The notes: generated from the sequence alone by a model not told the origin. A stretch of 64,000 nucleotides of DNA from Zoogloeaceae bacterium G21618-S1 (GCA_027214125.1 JAPWHF010000014.1:38702-102701); one strand, 5' to 3'; counted from the first letter of the stretch, positions 7,978 to 17,963 are shown. Made by a program: numbers and translations.

Positions 7978-8925
7978 TCAGGCGTTCGCGGCGCGTCTCA
8001 GCGGTAGTCGGGATAGCAGGCGGATGACGATCAGCGCAAACAGCACACGCGCCCACAGGATGCCCGACAGATCGGCACCCATCAGCAGGATCAGCAGCGT
8101 GTCTTCGATCAGGCTGTGACACAGGCCGAGAAAGCTCAGGGTCAGGAAAACATCACGCCGGCTCAGCGTGCCGCTACGCACTTCCTTGAGCAGCAAGCCC
8201 GCACCGAAAGTCAGCCCGAGCGTGGCGCCGATCACCGTGATATTGGCCGCTTCGCCGCGAATCCCGATGAGCCGCAGCGCCGGCACGAGCAGGGCGTGGA
8301 TGAGTTTTTCGATGCCCAGGGCGCGAAGCGAGCGAAGCACGGCCATCAGTGTTGCGATGATGACAAGAATCCACAGCAGTGTTTGCGCCTGGTCCAGTGC
8401 CCAGCCCGCCAGCGTGGGCGCAGCGGCCGGTGCCTGCCAGGGTAGATCCACCGGCTGGGCGAGCCAGCCGGTGCCTTGATAGATCAGATGCAGCACTGTG
8501 CCGAGTGCGATCGCGCCGATGAGACGAATCGCCAAGGTGGCGCGCCAGTGCACGCCGGCGGCCTTGGCCACGGCGCCTTCGACCGGCAGCGAGTGGGCGA
8601 CCAGCATCATGGCGCCCAATACGGTGGCTTGCGCTGCCGTCACCGGCATGTCTGCGGCGAGGGTGAAGAACACCACCAGACCGGCGTAGATGTTGCTGAG
8701 CAAGGTGGCTGCCCAGACAAGGCCGAGGGCGTCGGGCAGGCCGACCAGTGACATGATGGGTGACAGGGCCCACGCAAGCGCTTCGCTGCCGCCGGCCATG
8801 TCGAGCGCCTTCACGATGAGCAGGGCCGGTACCATCACTTTCAGCAAGGCGCCGTAAACGTAGAGCACCTCGAGGGCAAAGGAGATGACCGGGTGCTTCG
8901 GCGCAGTCGGGGGCGTGGCGGACAT
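7978..8925 (-). CDS. Gate-domain (nucleoside-recognition) membrane protein
   Basis: A 315-residue protein with about eight membrane segments and two related halves of the Gate/nucleoside-recognition type seen in SpmA/SpmB and CNT-like transporters (for example GLVWAATLLSNIYAGLVVFF and NITVIGATLGLTFGAGLLLK). The transported substrate is unknown. It is divergent from an Lrp/AsnC regulator 144 bases away, a typical arrangement for an Lrp-regulated transporter. No signal peptide or enzymatic motif is visible. Confidence 0.7.
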   Translation of the reverse strand: MSATPPTAPKHPVISFALEVLYVYGALLKVMVPALLIVKALDMAGGSEALAWALSPIMSLVGLPDALGLVWAATLLSNIYAGLVVFFTLAADMPVTAAQATVLGAMMLVAHSLPVEGAVAKAAGVHWRATLAIRLIGAIALGTVLHLIYQGTGWLAQPVDLPWQAPAAAPTLAGWALDQAQTLLWILVIIATLMAVLRSLRALGIEKLIHALLVPALRLIGIRGEAANITVIGATLGLTFGAGLLLKEVRSGTLSRRDVFLTLSFLGLCHSLIEDTLLILLMGADLSGILWARVLFALIVIRLLSRLPLRRAANA

Positions 8926-9069
8926 TCTGGTTTCAGCCTTGGGCTCGGAATGACTGCCAGTCTAGCGAGGTGGGTGGTAAATAATTAAGCATTCATCGAG
9001 ACGATCTTTCCAAAAACTTTTCTATTTGCTTTAAAAAGGAAAGATTCGAAACACCTTGCAGGTGAAGCC

Positions 9070-9534
9070 ATGGCGCTCGACCGTCTTGATCGACGTATTC
9101 TCGATATTCTCCAGCATGATGCGCGACTGACCAATCAGAAACTCGCCGAGGTGATCGGGCTGTCGCCGCCCGCGTGTTTGAAGCGGGTCAAGCGCATGAC
9201 CGAGCAGGGCTATATCCGTCGGCAGGTGGTGTTGCTCGATCCGGAGCGGGTCGGGCCGCTGCTGCACATCGTGGTAGAGGTGACCATGGAGCGCGATCGC
9301 AAGGATCTCTATCAGCGATTCCTGGGGCGTGCAATGGCGTATGCGGCCGTCAAACAGTGCTATCAAGTCACGGGCGAGATCGATTTCGTGTTGATTGTGG
9401 TGGTACAGACCATGGAGGCGTATGACCAGTTTTGCGACGAGGTGCTGTACGCCGACGACAATCTTCGCAAGTTTCGTACGCTGGTGTCGCGCTTCCGGAA
9501 CAAGTTCGACACGGCGCTCGATGTTGGCATTTAG
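9070..9534 (+). CDS. Lrp/AsnC-family transcriptional regulator
   Basis: A 154-residue regulator. The N-terminal helix-turn-helix begins LDRLDRRILDILQHDARLTN and continues EVIGLSPPACLKRVKRM. The C-terminal RAM/AsnC ligand-binding domain includes VTGEIDFVLIVVVQTMEAYD. Members sense amino acids or related effectors as octamers. It sits between a Gate-domain transporter (divergent) and a polar-amino-acid binding protein gene (convergent), so either could be a target. The 9001-9069 leader is AT-rich compared with its surroundings, as expected for a promoter region. Confidence 0.9.
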   Translation: MALDRLDRRILDILQHDARLTNQKLAEVIGLSPPACLKRVKRMTEQGYIRRQVVLLDPERVGPLLHIVVEVTMERDRKDLYQRFLGRAMAYAAVKQCYQVTGEIDFVLIVVVQTMEAYDQFCDEVLYADDNLRKFRTLVSRFRNKFDTALDVGI

Positions 9535-9579
9535 TGGCTTTTGGGCGTCTCCGGCGTGTGGCGCAGACCGGCGGCTGGC

Positions 9580-10455
9580 CTACGGAAACGCCGGCTCGCG
9601 GTTGGGGGTGATGAAGGTTTCCTTGGTCAGCCGGTTCAGCGGGACGTTCAGGGTCGGGGTGTTGAACCAGCGTTGGTAAAGCGCCGGCATCTCCGCTGTT
9701 GGCAGAAGGCCACTCAGGCTGTCGCTCACCATCTTCGTGAAGGGCGTGTCGCCCTTGCGCATCATGATGCCGTAGGGTTCGATCGAGAGGAACGGCCCGA
9801 CCGCCTCGAATTGCGCGCCGTCGGGGGCGGTGGAAATCTGCGAGTAGAGAATGATGTCGTCGAGCACAAAGGCCTTCGCCTTGCCCTCACGTACTGCCGC
9901 CATCCCCGCGTCTGCGTCGAGCACGTAGATAAAGTGGAGCCCCAAGGAGGCGGCGTCGTTGTGTGCCATCACCAGCTTTTCGCCGGTTGTGTTCTTGATG
10001 ATGGCGAGTGTCTGGTTGCCCAGATCGTCGATCGATCGGATCTTGTCGGCCTTGCGGGTCAGCAGACGAGTGCCGGTGACATAAAAGGCCGGGGAGAAGT
10101 CATACCGTGCCTGACGGTCGCGGGTCATGGTCGATGCGCTGCAATCCATGTCGGACTTGCCCGTATCCAGCATCGTGAAGCGGGTGTCCCAGTCGGTTTC
10201 GACATAGACAATCTTCAGTTCGGGCAGACCCAGCCGGGTTTTGAAGTCGGTAGCGATGCGCTTGCACAGATCGATGGTGTAGCCCTGCGGCGTGCCGGTG
10301 GCGGAATGGCTGCCGAACGGCGCATTGCCGGGAACCCAGCCGATGGCCAGCGTGCCGGTGCGTCGAATCTTGTCGAGCGTGTCGGCCTGGGCGGACAGCG
10401 TGCAGAGGATGGCCAGGGCGGCGACCAATGTATGGGTCAAGCGAGTGTGGGCCAT
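9580..10455 (-). CDS. Amino-acid ABC transporter substrate-binding protein (GltI-like)
   Basis: A 291-residue periplasmic protein. Residues 1-24 form a Sec signal peptide (TLVAALAILCTLSAQADTLD). The mature part follows the SBP_bac_3 pattern of glutamate/aspartate binding proteins: GTLAIGWVPGNAPFG, GYTIDLCKRIATDF, and MDCSASTMTRDRQARYDFS. No permease or ATPase genes adjoin it, so it is an orphan binding protein here. Upstream, 10456-10762 holds no gene, only a leader and a probable parC terminator. Confidence 0.85.
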   Translation of the reverse strand: MAHTRLTHTLVAALAILCTLSAQADTLDKIRRTGTLAIGWVPGNAPFGSHSATGTPQGYTIDLCKRIATDFKTRLGLPELKIVYVETDWDTRFTMLDTGKSDMDCSASTMTRDRQARYDFSPAFYVTGTRLLTRKADKIRSIDDLGNQTLAIIKNTTGEKLVMAHNDAASLGLHFIYVLDADAGMAAVREGKAKAFVLDDIILYSQISTAPDGAQFEAVGPFLSIEPYGIMMRKGDTPFTKMVSDSLSGLLPTAEMPALYQRWFNTPTLNVPLNRLTKETFITPNREPAFP

Positions 10456-10762
10456 GCGATGTCTCCTTTGAATCCGGGCGCATGTGCGGAACGCACTGTG
10501 GGTGGTTTCCGTCTATTTTGTGGTGCGCGGCGAAAAAGGCTCCGGGCGAGGTGACGGATAGGTCACGACGCCCGGAGGGGGTGTTCCCGGGGTCGCCGGG
10601 AAGACTTATTAGACCGGAGCTGGCGGAGCAAAAAATGCTTTATGGCGCCAGAATTCGAAGTGTTCTGAAAAACCCGTGCGATTTTCCGTTGTGATCGGAA
10701 AGGAAATCCCCCGGGGCGGTGTTGCGCCGCACCCGGTGGTGAGTTTCGACCCAACGCGTGCC
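10456..10762. other. Intergenic gap between GltI-like gene and parC
   Basis: About 300 bases without a convincing gene. It contains the upstream region of the binding-protein gene, a small GC-rich dyad (CCCGG/CCGGG near 10588-10602), and a TTTCCG/CGGAAA hairpin (10683-10701) that on the minus strand is followed by an AT-rich tract ending GGGTTTTT and may terminate parC transcription. Nothing else was recognised. Confidence 0.4.
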
Positions 10763-13135
10763 TCAGGCCGCGCCGGTGGGTTTGATCTTCTGCGGCAGTG
10801 GCACGCCCTTGCGCGCACGTCGGTGGCGCCATAGTTCGAGCTGATTGGGCTTGATGCTCAACTCGGTGGCGCGACTGCCGCGACCGATGCCCTGAACAAG
10901 GAGGTTCGCGGCATTGTCGGGGACCGCCACGGCGGCCAGTTGCGCGTCGGCGTCGAGCGCCATGACGATGACACCGCGTCCGCCCGACTGCACTTTCATC
11001 TCGCTTGTAGGGAAGACCAGAATGCGCCCGTTGTCCGAGAGCGCGGCAATCCAGTCGCCCTTGACCGGCGTCGGGGCCAGCACCTTCTCGCCCTTTTCGA
11101 GCGTCATGAACGCCTTGCCGGCACGCTGGCGGGTGGTCGCATCGGCGATCTTGCAGATGAAGCCGTAAGCGCCCGAGTGGCTGAACAGGTAGTGCGCCTC
11201 GGGCGCGGCGGTCACCACCTGCGCCAGTTTTGCTCCGTCCTGAAACTCGACGAGCGTGGCGATCGGTGTCCCGTCACCGCGTCCGCCGGGCAGATCGGCG
11301 ACACGCACGGTGTAGGCGCGGCCCTTGGTGTCGATCACGATCAGCGGCCAGATGCTGCGGGTTTCGATCACCGCAAAGCCGCTGTCGCCGGTCTTGTAGT
11401 TGATGCTCTCGGCGTCGATGCCGTGGCCCTGGCGGGAACGTACCCAGCCGTTTTTGGATACCACGACCGTCATCGGTTCGTCCGCCACGCTCACCTCGGC
11501 CACCGCCACCGGGGCAACGGTTTCGATCAGCGTGCGGCGCTCGTCGCCGTACAGCTTGGTGTCGGCCTCGATCTCTTTGAGGATGAGTTTGGTCATTGCC
11601 GGACGGCTGTCGAGCAGGTGAGTCAGACCGTCGCGCTCGTCCTTGAGCTTGGCCAGTTCCTGTTCGATCTTGATGCCTTCGAGGCGCGCCAGCTGACGCA
11701 GGCGGATCTCGAGGATGTCTTCGGCCTGGACGTCGGTCAGGCCGAAGGCTTCGATCAGCGCCGGCTTGGGCTCGTCGGACTCGCGGATGACACGGATCAC
11801 TTCCTCGATGTTGAGGAAGGCGATCATGCGCCCTTCGAGAATATGAATGCGCCGGTCGACTTCGTCCAGGCGGTGGCGGGTGCGCCGCTCGACCGTCACA
11901 TAGCGGAAGTCCACCCACTCGCTGAGAATCTGCACCAGATTCTTCTGCTGCGGCCGGCCATCGCGGCCGATCATCGTCAGGTTGAGCGAGGTGGAGGTTT
12001 CGAGGCTGGTGTGCGCCAGTAGCACGGCCATGAATTCGTCACGGCTCTGGCGGCTGGAGCGCGGTTCGAGCACCAGGCGGATCGGTGCCTTGTCGGAAGA
12101 TTCGTCGCGTACGGTCTCGAGCACGCCCAGCACCAGTTGCTTGAGCTGCTTTTGTTCCTGCGAGACGTCCTTTTTGCCGGTGCGCGGCTGCGGATTGGTG
12201 AGGGTTTCGATTTCAGCCAGCACCTGTGCGGCCGATACGCCATGCGGGAATTCGTCGATGATCACCCGCCACTGGCCGCGCGCCATTTCCTCGATACGCC
12301 AGCGCGCGCGCATGCGCAGGCTGCCACGGCCGGTGGCGTAGGCCTCACGCAGGGTCTCGGTGGTCGAGATGAGTTGGCCGCCGCCGGGGTAGTCCGGGCC
12401 GGGCAGGACTTCCATGACCTCGTCGAGCGTGGCCTCGGGTTTGCGGATCAGCAGGCAGGCGGCCTTGGCCACTTCGCGCAGGTTGTGCGGCGGGATTTCG
12501 GTGGCCATGCCCACGGCAATGCCCGAGGCGCCGTTCATCAGCACAAAGGGCAGGCGCGCTGGCAGCAGCGCCGGCTCCTTGAAGGCGCCGTCGTAGTTGG
12601 GGCGGAAGTCGACCGTGCCACGGTCAAGCTCGGACAGCAGCAGGTCGGCGATGGGTGTGAGCCGGCATTCGGTGTAACGCATGGCGGCGGCGGAGTCGCC
12701 GTCGCGCGAGCCGAAGTTGCCCTGGCCGTCGACCAGCGGGTAGCGCAGCGAGAAATCCTGCGCGGTGCGCACCATGGCGTCGTACACCGAGCTGTCGCCG
12801 TGTGGGTGGTACTTGCCGATTACGTCGCCGACCACGCGGGCGGATTTCACATGCTTGCTGCTGGCCGACAGGCGCATCTCGTTCATGGCGAACAGGATGC
12901 GGCGCTGCACCGGCTTCATGCCGTCTTCGACTTGCGGCAGGGCGCGCGACTTGACCACGCTCATGGCGTAGGCGAGGTAGGCGCGCTCGGCGAAGAGGTC
13001 GAGCGGCAGGGCATCGTCGGCCATCGGTGGCGGGGTGTCGCCTGACGGCGGGACGGGCGGCGGCGCGTCAGCGCCAGGCGCGGGGGCCTCGTCGGCGGGC
13101 GGCGGGGCAAACAGATCGAGAGAATCGTTACTCAT
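10763..13135 (-). CDS. parC: DNA topoisomerase IV subunit A
   Basis: A 790-residue type IIA topoisomerase A subunit. The winged-helix/QRDR region is [20 protein letters not shown], with Ser and Asp at the quinolone-sensitivity positions. The catalytic tyrosine is in [11 protein letters not shown]. The C-terminal beta-pinwheel is shorter than in GyrA and lacks a GyrA box, fitting ParC. An extra N-terminal Pro/Ala-rich segment of about 40 residues precedes [20 protein letters not shown]. It decatenates daughter chromosomes with ParE, encoded 1.2 kb upstream on the same strand. Confidence 0.95.
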   Translation of the reverse strand: MSNDSLDLFAPPPADEAPAPGADAPPPVPPSGDTPPPMADDALPLDLFAERAYLAYAMSVVKSRALPQVEDGMKPVQRRILFAMNEMRLSASSKHVKSARVVGDVIGKYHPHGDSSVYDAMVRTAQDFSLRYPLVDGQGNFGSRDGDSAAAMRYTECRLTPIADLLLSELDRGTVDFRPNYDGAFKEPALLPARLPFVLMNGASGIAVGMATEIPPHNLREVAKAACLLIRKPEATLDEVMEVLPGPDYPGGGQLISTTETLREAYATGRGSLRMRARWRIEEMARGQWRVIIDEFPHGVSAAQVLAEIETLTNPQPRTGKKDVSQEQKQLKQLVLGVLETVRDESSDKAPIRLVLEPRSSRQSRDEFMAVLLAHTSLETSTSLNLTMIGRDGRPQQKNLVQILSEWVDFRYVTVERRTRHRLDEVDRRIHILEGRMIAFLNIEEVIRVIRESDEPKPALIEAFGLTDVQAEDILEIRLRQLARLEGIKIEQELAKLKDERDGLTHLLDSRPAMTKLILKEIEADTKLYGDERRTLIETVAPVAVAEVSVADEPMTVVVSKNGWVRSRQGHGIDAESINYKTGDSGFAVIETRSIWPLIVIDTKGRAYTVRVADLPGGRGDGTPIATLVEFQDGAKLAQVVTAAPEAHYLFSHSGAYGFICKIADATTRQRAGKAFMTLEKGEKVLAPTPVKGDWIAALSDNGRILVFPTSEMKVQSGGRGVIVMALDADAQLAAVAVPDNAANLLVQGIGRGSRATELSIKPNQLELWRHRRARKGVPLPQKIKPTGAA

Positions 13136-13150
13136 GAAATCGGGTAGGTC

Positions 13151-14287
13151 TCAGTACATCATGTGGCCACTACCGCCGATGACACCAATGTCGCGGTAGG
13201 TGGAGCCGTTGTGGCGGGTGGGCGAATAGCTCAGGAGAAAGCCGGAGGCATTGGCTGGGTTGAGGCCTTCAAGCGCATCGCGCAGCTTGGCGCGGGTGAT
13301 CGGCGCGGTGGTGTTGTCGGCGGCGATCAGCATGAGCCGCGCCGAGATAAAGCCTTCCATGGTGTTCGGTGACAGTTGCTCGGCCGTGTCACCGTAGATC
13401 TTGTGAAGTGCGCGCAACTCTTCGCAGATCTTGAGTGTGCAGGAGCCTGGGTCGGGCATGACCGACACCATGCCGAAGCCGCGAGCCGCCTCGATGCCGG
13501 CGGTTTTGACGATCTGGGTGGCGTCGTTCACCGAGATGCCGATGCGCGGTGCGAACAGGCCGGCGGCGTGCGTTGCTTTTACAATGATGGCGGTCGGAGC
13601 CCCCGCGGTACCGATCAGCACGCCTTGCGGGTCGGCCGCCATGACGGTCGCTACGGCGGCTGACACATCGACACTGCCGCGCGGGCTGATGCCACGGCCG
13701 GCGGCTTCTAGACCATGTGCTTTGAGGGCTTCCACAAAGGCGCTGTGGATCGATTCGCCGAAGGGGTCGTCTTCATGCAGGATGCCGACGCGTTTGATGC
13801 CGGAGTTGGCAAAGTGCAGCACGATGCGCTCGACTTCTTCGGCGTAGCTGGCGCGCACATGGAATACCTGCGGATTGACCGGCGAGCGCAGGTGGTCGGC
13901 GCCGGTGTAGGGGCCGATCAGCGGAATCTTCGCGGTGTCCAGCATGCCACTCTTGAGCACCGCGGCGGTGTTGGCCGTGCCCAGGATGTTCACGATGGCG
14001 ACGGGTTTGTGGGTGTCGATGCCTTCCTTGAGCAGCCGGAGTGTGTCGTTGACTTCGTAGCGGTCGTCGAGCGCGACCAGTTTGATCTTCTGGCCATGAA
14101 CGCCGCCCTGACGGTTGGCCTCGTCGATGGCGAGACTTGCGCCGTAGCGCAGGGCGCGGCCAAGGCTGGCACGGGAGGCGGAATAGTCGGCCACCTGGAG
14201 CACGGTCAGTTCGGCGGTGTAGGCGGGGGGCATTGCCAGGCCCAGGGCGGCGGTGAGGCACAGCGCGCTTAGAATTTGCCGGGTCAT
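13151..14287 (-). CDS. Branched-chain-amino-acid-type ABC substrate-binding protein
   Basis: A 378-residue periplasmic protein of the type I (LivJ/Peripla_BP_6) fold. Residues 1-24 are a Sec signal peptide (LSALCLTAALGLAMPPAYTA). The mature part has GRALRYGASLAIDEANRQGG and RVGILHEDDPFGESIHSAF, both typical. No transporter genes adjoin it. It is wedged between parE and parC, with 15 and 30 bases of spacing, and so is probably co-transcribed with the topoisomerase genes. The ligand is not predictable. Confidence 0.85.
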   Translation of the reverse strand: MTRQILSALCLTAALGLAMPPAYTAELTVLQVADYSASRASLGRALRYGASLAIDEANRQGGVHGQKIKLVALDDRYEVNDTLRLLKEGIDTHKPVAIVNILGTANTAAVLKSGMLDTAKIPLIGPYTGADHLRSPVNPQVFHVRASYAEEVERIVLHFANSGIKRVGILHEDDPFGESIHSAFVEALKAHGLEAAGRGISPRGSVDVSAAVATVMAADPQGVLIGTAGAPTAIIVKATHAAGLFAPRIGISVNDATQIVKTAGIEAARGFGMVSVMPDPGSCTLKICEELRALHKIYGDTAEQLSPNTMEGFISARLMLIAADNTTAPITRAKLRDALEGLNPANASGFLLSYSPTRHNGSTYRDIGVIGGSGHMMY

Positions 14288-14317
14288 GGTGTGGCGCCTC
14301 GTGTGAAAGCAATGAGA

Positions 14318-16297
14318 TCACAGGTCGGCATCGACGGTGTCTCCCTTGGTTTCCATCCAGGCGCGGCGCTTGCTCGCTTCACCTTTTCCCATCAGCAGCG
14401 TAAACATGCGCAGGGTGTCGTCGAGCGCGTCGGCGCGCACTTGCACCGGCAAGACACGGCGGGTGGCCGGGTCCATGGTGGTTTCGCGCAGTTGCTCGGG
14501 GTTCATTTCACCGAGGCCCTTGAATCGGCCGATTTCCAGCGACTCGGGCTTGAAGCCTTCCTGCAGGGTTCGGTCGCGGATTGCGGTGAGCTCGCCGTCG
14601 TCGAGCGCATACAACCGACGGGCCGGGCGTTTCTTGCCTTGCGCCGGTACGTCCACTCGATACAGCGGCGGTTGCGCCACATAGATATGACCGGCCTCGA
14701 TCAGCTTGGGGAAATGACGAAAGAACAGTGTCAGCAGCAGGGTCTGGATGTGCGCGCCATCGACGTCGGCGTCGGACATGATCACCACCTTGCCGTAGCG
14801 CAGGCTGCTCAGGTCGGGCGTGTCATTCGGGCCGTGGGCATCCACGCCGAGGGCCACGGCAATATCGTGGATCTCGTTGTTGGCGTAGAGGCGGTCGGGG
14901 TCGATCTCCCAAGCGTTCATGACCTTGCCGCGCAGTGGCAGGATGGCCTGGGTTTCTTTGTTGCGGGCGAGCTTGGCGCTGCCACCGGCCGAGTCGCCCT
15001 CGACCAGGAAGAGTTCGTTGTGGTCGATGTCTTCGCTTTCGCAGTCCGACAATTTGCCGGGCAGCACTGCGACGCCTGAGGTCTTTTTCTTCTCGACCTT
15101 TTTGGCGTTTTTCTGGCGTGCTGTGGCGGCGCGAATGGCCAGCTCGGCAATCGCCTTGCCGGCCTCGACATGATTGTTGAGCCAGATCTCGAAGGGGTCG
15201 CGCACCATGCCGGAGACCAGCTTGACCGCTTCGCGCGAGTTGAGCTTTTCCTTCACCTGACCCTGAAACTGTGGGTCGAGCAAGCGGGTCGAGAGCACAA
15301 AGCTGAGTCGGCTGCAGGCGTCGTCCTGCTGTAGCTTGAGGCCGCGTGGCAACAGTGCGTGATGCTCGATGAAGCTTTTGACCGCTTCGAACACCCCGGC
15401 GCGCAAGCCGGACTCGTGCGTGCCGCCAGCGACGGTGGGGATCAGGTTGACATAGGATTCGGCCGGCACGGCGGGGTCGAACCAGCCAAAGGTCCAGGCT
15501 GCGCCTTCGCCGCTGGCAAAGGCCTCGTCATCGCTGGCGGCGTATTTTTCGCCGGTGAACAGCGGCGCGACGGGTTCCTGGTCACCGGCGAGCTCGGTCA
15601 GGTATTGGGCCAGACCCCCGGGATAGTGCCATTGCTTGCTGCTAAAGCTGCCATCGGCCTGTTCGACATCGAGCTGCACCGCGACGCCGGGCAGCAGCAC
15701 GGCCTTGGAACGCAGCAGGCGCTCGAGCTCGTTCATGGGCACCCGCGGCACGTCGAAGTACTTCGGATCAGGCCACACCTTGACCGTGGTGCCGGTGTTG
15801 CGCTGGCCGCAGGTGCCGATCTCTTCGAGCGGGCCGATACGCTCGCCACCGTTGGCAAAGACGATGCGATGCACCTTGCCGTCGCGCTTGACCTCCACCT
15901 CGATGCTTAGCGACAGCGCATTGGTGACGGCCACGCCGACGCCGTGCAGACCGCCGGAGAAAGCGTAGGCGCTGTTGCCCTCGCGCTTGTTGAATTTGCC
16001 GCCGGCGTGCAGCCGGGTATAGGCCAGCACGACCACCGGCACGCCTTCTTCGGGGTGCAGACCGACCGGGATGCCGCGGCCGTCGTCGGCCACGGTGATC
16101 GCGCCGTCGCGATGGACGGTCACCTGGATCTTCTTGGCCGAGCCGGCGAGGGCTTCGTCGGCCGCGTTGTCGATGACTTCCTGGATGATGTGGGCCGGCG
16201 AATCGGTACGGGTGTACATGCCCGGCCGCTCGCGGACTGGCTCCAGGCCTTTGAGGACGCGGAAGGAAGATTCGTCGTAGTTTGCGTTGCTTGCCAT
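14318..16297 (-). CDS. parE: DNA topoisomerase IV subunit B
   Basis: A 659-residue GHKL ATPase/TOPRIM subunit. The N-terminal region has VRERPGMYT and EVIDNAADEAL (ATP-binding Asn/Asp), then DDGRGIPVG and GGLHGVGVAVTNALS. The TOPRIM domain shows LFLVEGDSAGGSAKLARN and MSDADVDGAHIQTLLLT, and the C-terminus contains RFKGLGEMNPEQLRETTMDP. Length and the lack of the GyrB insert assign it to ParE. It hydrolyses ATP to power strand passage with ParC. It is transcribed leftward ahead of a binding-protein gene and parC. Confidence 0.95.
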   Translation of the reverse strand: MASNANYDESSFRVLKGLEPVRERPGMYTRTDSPAHIIQEVIDNAADEALAGSAKKIQVTVHRDGAITVADDGRGIPVGLHPEEGVPVVVLAYTRLHAGGKFNKREGNSAYAFSGGLHGVGVAVTNALSLSIEVEVKRDGKVHRIVFANGGERIGPLEEIGTCGQRNTGTTVKVWPDPKYFDVPRVPMNELERLLRSKAVLLPGVAVQLDVEQADGSFSSKQWHYPGGLAQYLTELAGDQEPVAPLFTGEKYAASDDEAFASGEGAAWTFGWFDPAVPAESYVNLIPTVAGGTHESGLRAGVFEAVKSFIEHHALLPRGLKLQQDDACSRLSFVLSTRLLDPQFQGQVKEKLNSREAVKLVSGMVRDPFEIWLNNHVEAGKAIAELAIRAATARQKNAKKVEKKKTSGVAVLPGKLSDCESEDIDHNELFLVEGDSAGGSAKLARNKETQAILPLRGKVMNAWEIDPDRLYANNEIHDIAVALGVDAHGPNDTPDLSSLRYGKVVIMSDADVDGAHIQTLLLTLFFRHFPKLIEAGHIYVAQPPLYRVDVPAQGKKRPARRLYALDDGELTAIRDRTLQEGFKPESLEIGRFKGLGEMNPEQLRETTMDPATRRVLPVQVRADALDDTLRMFTLLMGKGEASKRRAWMETKGDTVDADL

Positions 16298-16392
16298 GCG
16301 GGTTCCGTTTGAAGCCGTCCGCCGCGGGGGCGGATCACGGGTCGAAAGGATAGCGGCTTTGCCCTGCTCTGTGTGTGGCGAGGGCGGGGCGG

Positions 16393-17076
16393 TCAGTCCG
16401 TTGGCGGAGGTTTGGCGGTTTCGGTGTCAAGCTGGGCCAGAAAGGCGCGCATGAATTCGATACGTGCGGTTGCCTCGCGTCGGGCCGCAGCGGTATGCAG
16501 CGTTTCGCCGACATGAAACAGCTTGCGATAGAAGTGGTCGATGGTGAAGCGCTGGTCGTCGGGCTCGCGGGTGTCGCAGAACGGGTCATCGGAGCTGTAG
16601 AGCGGCCGGCCCAGCGCGCCGCCCACCATCAGGCAGCGGGCGATGCCGATCGCGCCGAGCGCTTCGAGCCGGTCGGCATCCTGCACCACGCGCGCTTCGA
16701 GTGTGTCGGCGGCAATGCCGGCACTGAAACTGTGGGCCTCGATGGCGTGGCCGATGGCCGGGAGCAGGGCGGCCGGGGTGCCCTCGTCGCGTAGCCAGTC
16801 GATGGCCAGCGCCGCTGCATGGCGGGAGGACAGCGCGCGGTCGGGGTGATTCTTGGGGTAGCTCACACAGTCGTGCAGCCAGGCGGCGGGGATCACCACG
16901 GCCAGATCGGCGCCTTCGGTCTCGGCAATCAGGCGGGCGTTGGCCACCACGCGCTCGACATGCGTGATGTCGTGCGCCGGGTCGGCCGGCAAACGGGTCA
17001 GGATGAAGGCGCGCAGCGCCGCGTCGGAGGGCCTCGGCGCGTCGTGATCGAGGCGGGCGCGGCTGGTCTCAGACAC
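16393..17076 (-). CDS. HD-domain phosphohydrolase (YedJ-like)
   Basis: A 227-residue cytoplasmic metal-dependent hydrolase. The HD ligands are visible in order: HDITHVERVVANA (first His), AAWLHDCVSYPKNH (the HD pair) and a later VVQDADRLEALGAIG (Asp). This pattern matches YedJ-type HD proteins; the physiological nucleotide or phosphoester substrate is unknown. Its start overlaps the end of flgN by 8 bases, so it appears to ride on the flgM-flgN transcript. Confidence 0.85.
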   Translation of the reverse strand: MSETSRARLDHDAPRPSDAALRAFILTRLPADPAHDITHVERVVANARLIAETEGADLAVVIPAAWLHDCVSYPKNHPDRALSSRHAAALAIDWLRDEGTPAALLPAIGHAIEAHSFSAGIAADTLEARVVQDADRLEALGAIGIARCLMVGGALGRPLYSSDDPFCDTREPDDQRFTIDHFYRKLFHVGETLHTAAARREATARIEFMRAFLAQLDTETAKPPPTD

Positions 17077-17545
17077 TGCCCAGGCTTCGACCGCCGCCCG
17101 CGGGGCGCGATTGCCCGTCCGGGCCGTAGAGCTGGGGTTGGTTGGCCGCGGCCAGCAAGGTGCTCAGGGCGGCCTGGTTGTGTTGCATGCGCTCGACGAT
17201 CAACACGCCGTTACGCTGGTTGCGATCCCGTGCTTCACGGGCCAGCTTGAGCACGGCGTCCCAGGCGGCGAGTGCGGCAGGCGCGTCCTGGCAAAGCGCG
17301 CGAATGATCGCGTCGGTCTGTTGCAGCCCGAGGCGGGCGAGCAGACGGGTGCGGTCGTCGTTGATTTTTTGCAGTTGACGGTAACGCTGGTTTTTGTCGT
17401 CGGCGACCGGCATGAGCGCGTCGGCCTGTCCGTCGATCAGCAATTGCTCTTCGTGAACGAGTAGATCGACGAAGCCGCGCAGGCGCGAGGCTTCGTCGAT
17501 AATCAGTGCGTGCAGGCGAAGGCGGTCCGGGTTCTGGTTGGTCAC
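17069..17545 (-). CDS. flgN: FlgN-family flagellar chaperone
   Basis: A 158-residue helical, Leu/Asp/Arg-rich protein matching FlgN in size and composition (EEQLLIDGQADALMPVADDK is the characteristic N-terminal helix). FlgN holds the hook-filament junction proteins FlgK and FlgL before export; both are encoded at 26.4-29.5 kb. It overlaps flgM by 4 bases (ATGA) and is followed by an HD hydrolase gene. Sequence identity within this family is low, so position next to flgM is a main part of the call. Confidence 0.85.
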   Translation of the reverse strand: MTNQNPDRLRLHALIIDEASRLRGFVDLLVHEEQLLIDGQADALMPVADDKNQRYRQLQKINDDRTRLLARLGLQQTDAIIRALCQDAPAALAAWDAVLKLAREARDRNQRNGVLIVERMQHNQAALSTLLAAANQPQLYGPDGQSRPAGGGRSLGSV

Positions 17546-17838
17546 GCTTGTCTGGGTTGGTGAGCCAGCATCTGGCGAACGCTTTCGATCAGCCCGTCGG
17601 CGACCTTGTTGGCATCCACAGAAAACTGGCCATCACTGATGGCTTGTTTGATTTCATCTACGCGTGCCTGGTCAACCACCGGGGTCGCCGCAATGGCTTT
17701 TTCCGCCTTCTGCAGCCCCGACGACAGCTGCACCTGATCGCCTGTTGGGGCGCTCGGTTGCGCTGCGGCAGTCGCTTTGGCACGCTGCTCGCCGGCAGGC
17801 GTATTGCCCACCGATTTCACGGAGTTGTCGATTTTCAC
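17542..17838 (-). CDS. flgM: Anti-sigma-28 factor FlgM
   Basis: A 98-residue, largely disordered protein with the FlgM pattern MKIDNSVKSVGNTPA at the start. The C-terminal sigma-binding half is AAQPSAPTGDQVQLSSGLQK followed by helices containing VDEIKQAISDGQFSVDANKV. It binds FliA until the hook-basal body is finished, when it is exported. A strong sigma-28 promoter at 17877-17903 provides feedback by FliA on its own inhibitor. Confidence 0.93.
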   Translation of the reverse strand: MKIDNSVKSVGNTPAGEQRAKATAAAQPSAPTGDQVQLSSGLQKAEKAIAATPVVDQARVDEIKQAISDGQFSVDANKVADGLIESVRQMLAHQPRQA

Positions 17839-17876
17839 AGCCTGGTCCTCTTTTTTTATATATGACTACAGGTGCT

Positions 17877-17903
17877 GTTACGGCGACGCACAAGAGAACT
17901 TTA
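17877..17903 (-). promoter_or_regulatory. Sigma-28 promoter of flgM
   Basis: Minus strand: TAAAGTTC (17903-17896), 11 bases, GCCGTAAC (17884-17877). This is close to the consensus TAAAGTTT-N11-GCCGATAA and lies 39 bases before the flgM ATG, inside the flgA-flgM gap. Confidence 0.82.
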
Positions 17904-17963
17904 GCATCCAGATCAGATACCGAATGTAACGTCGTTTTGCCTGCTGCCATGCTGTGAAACATA

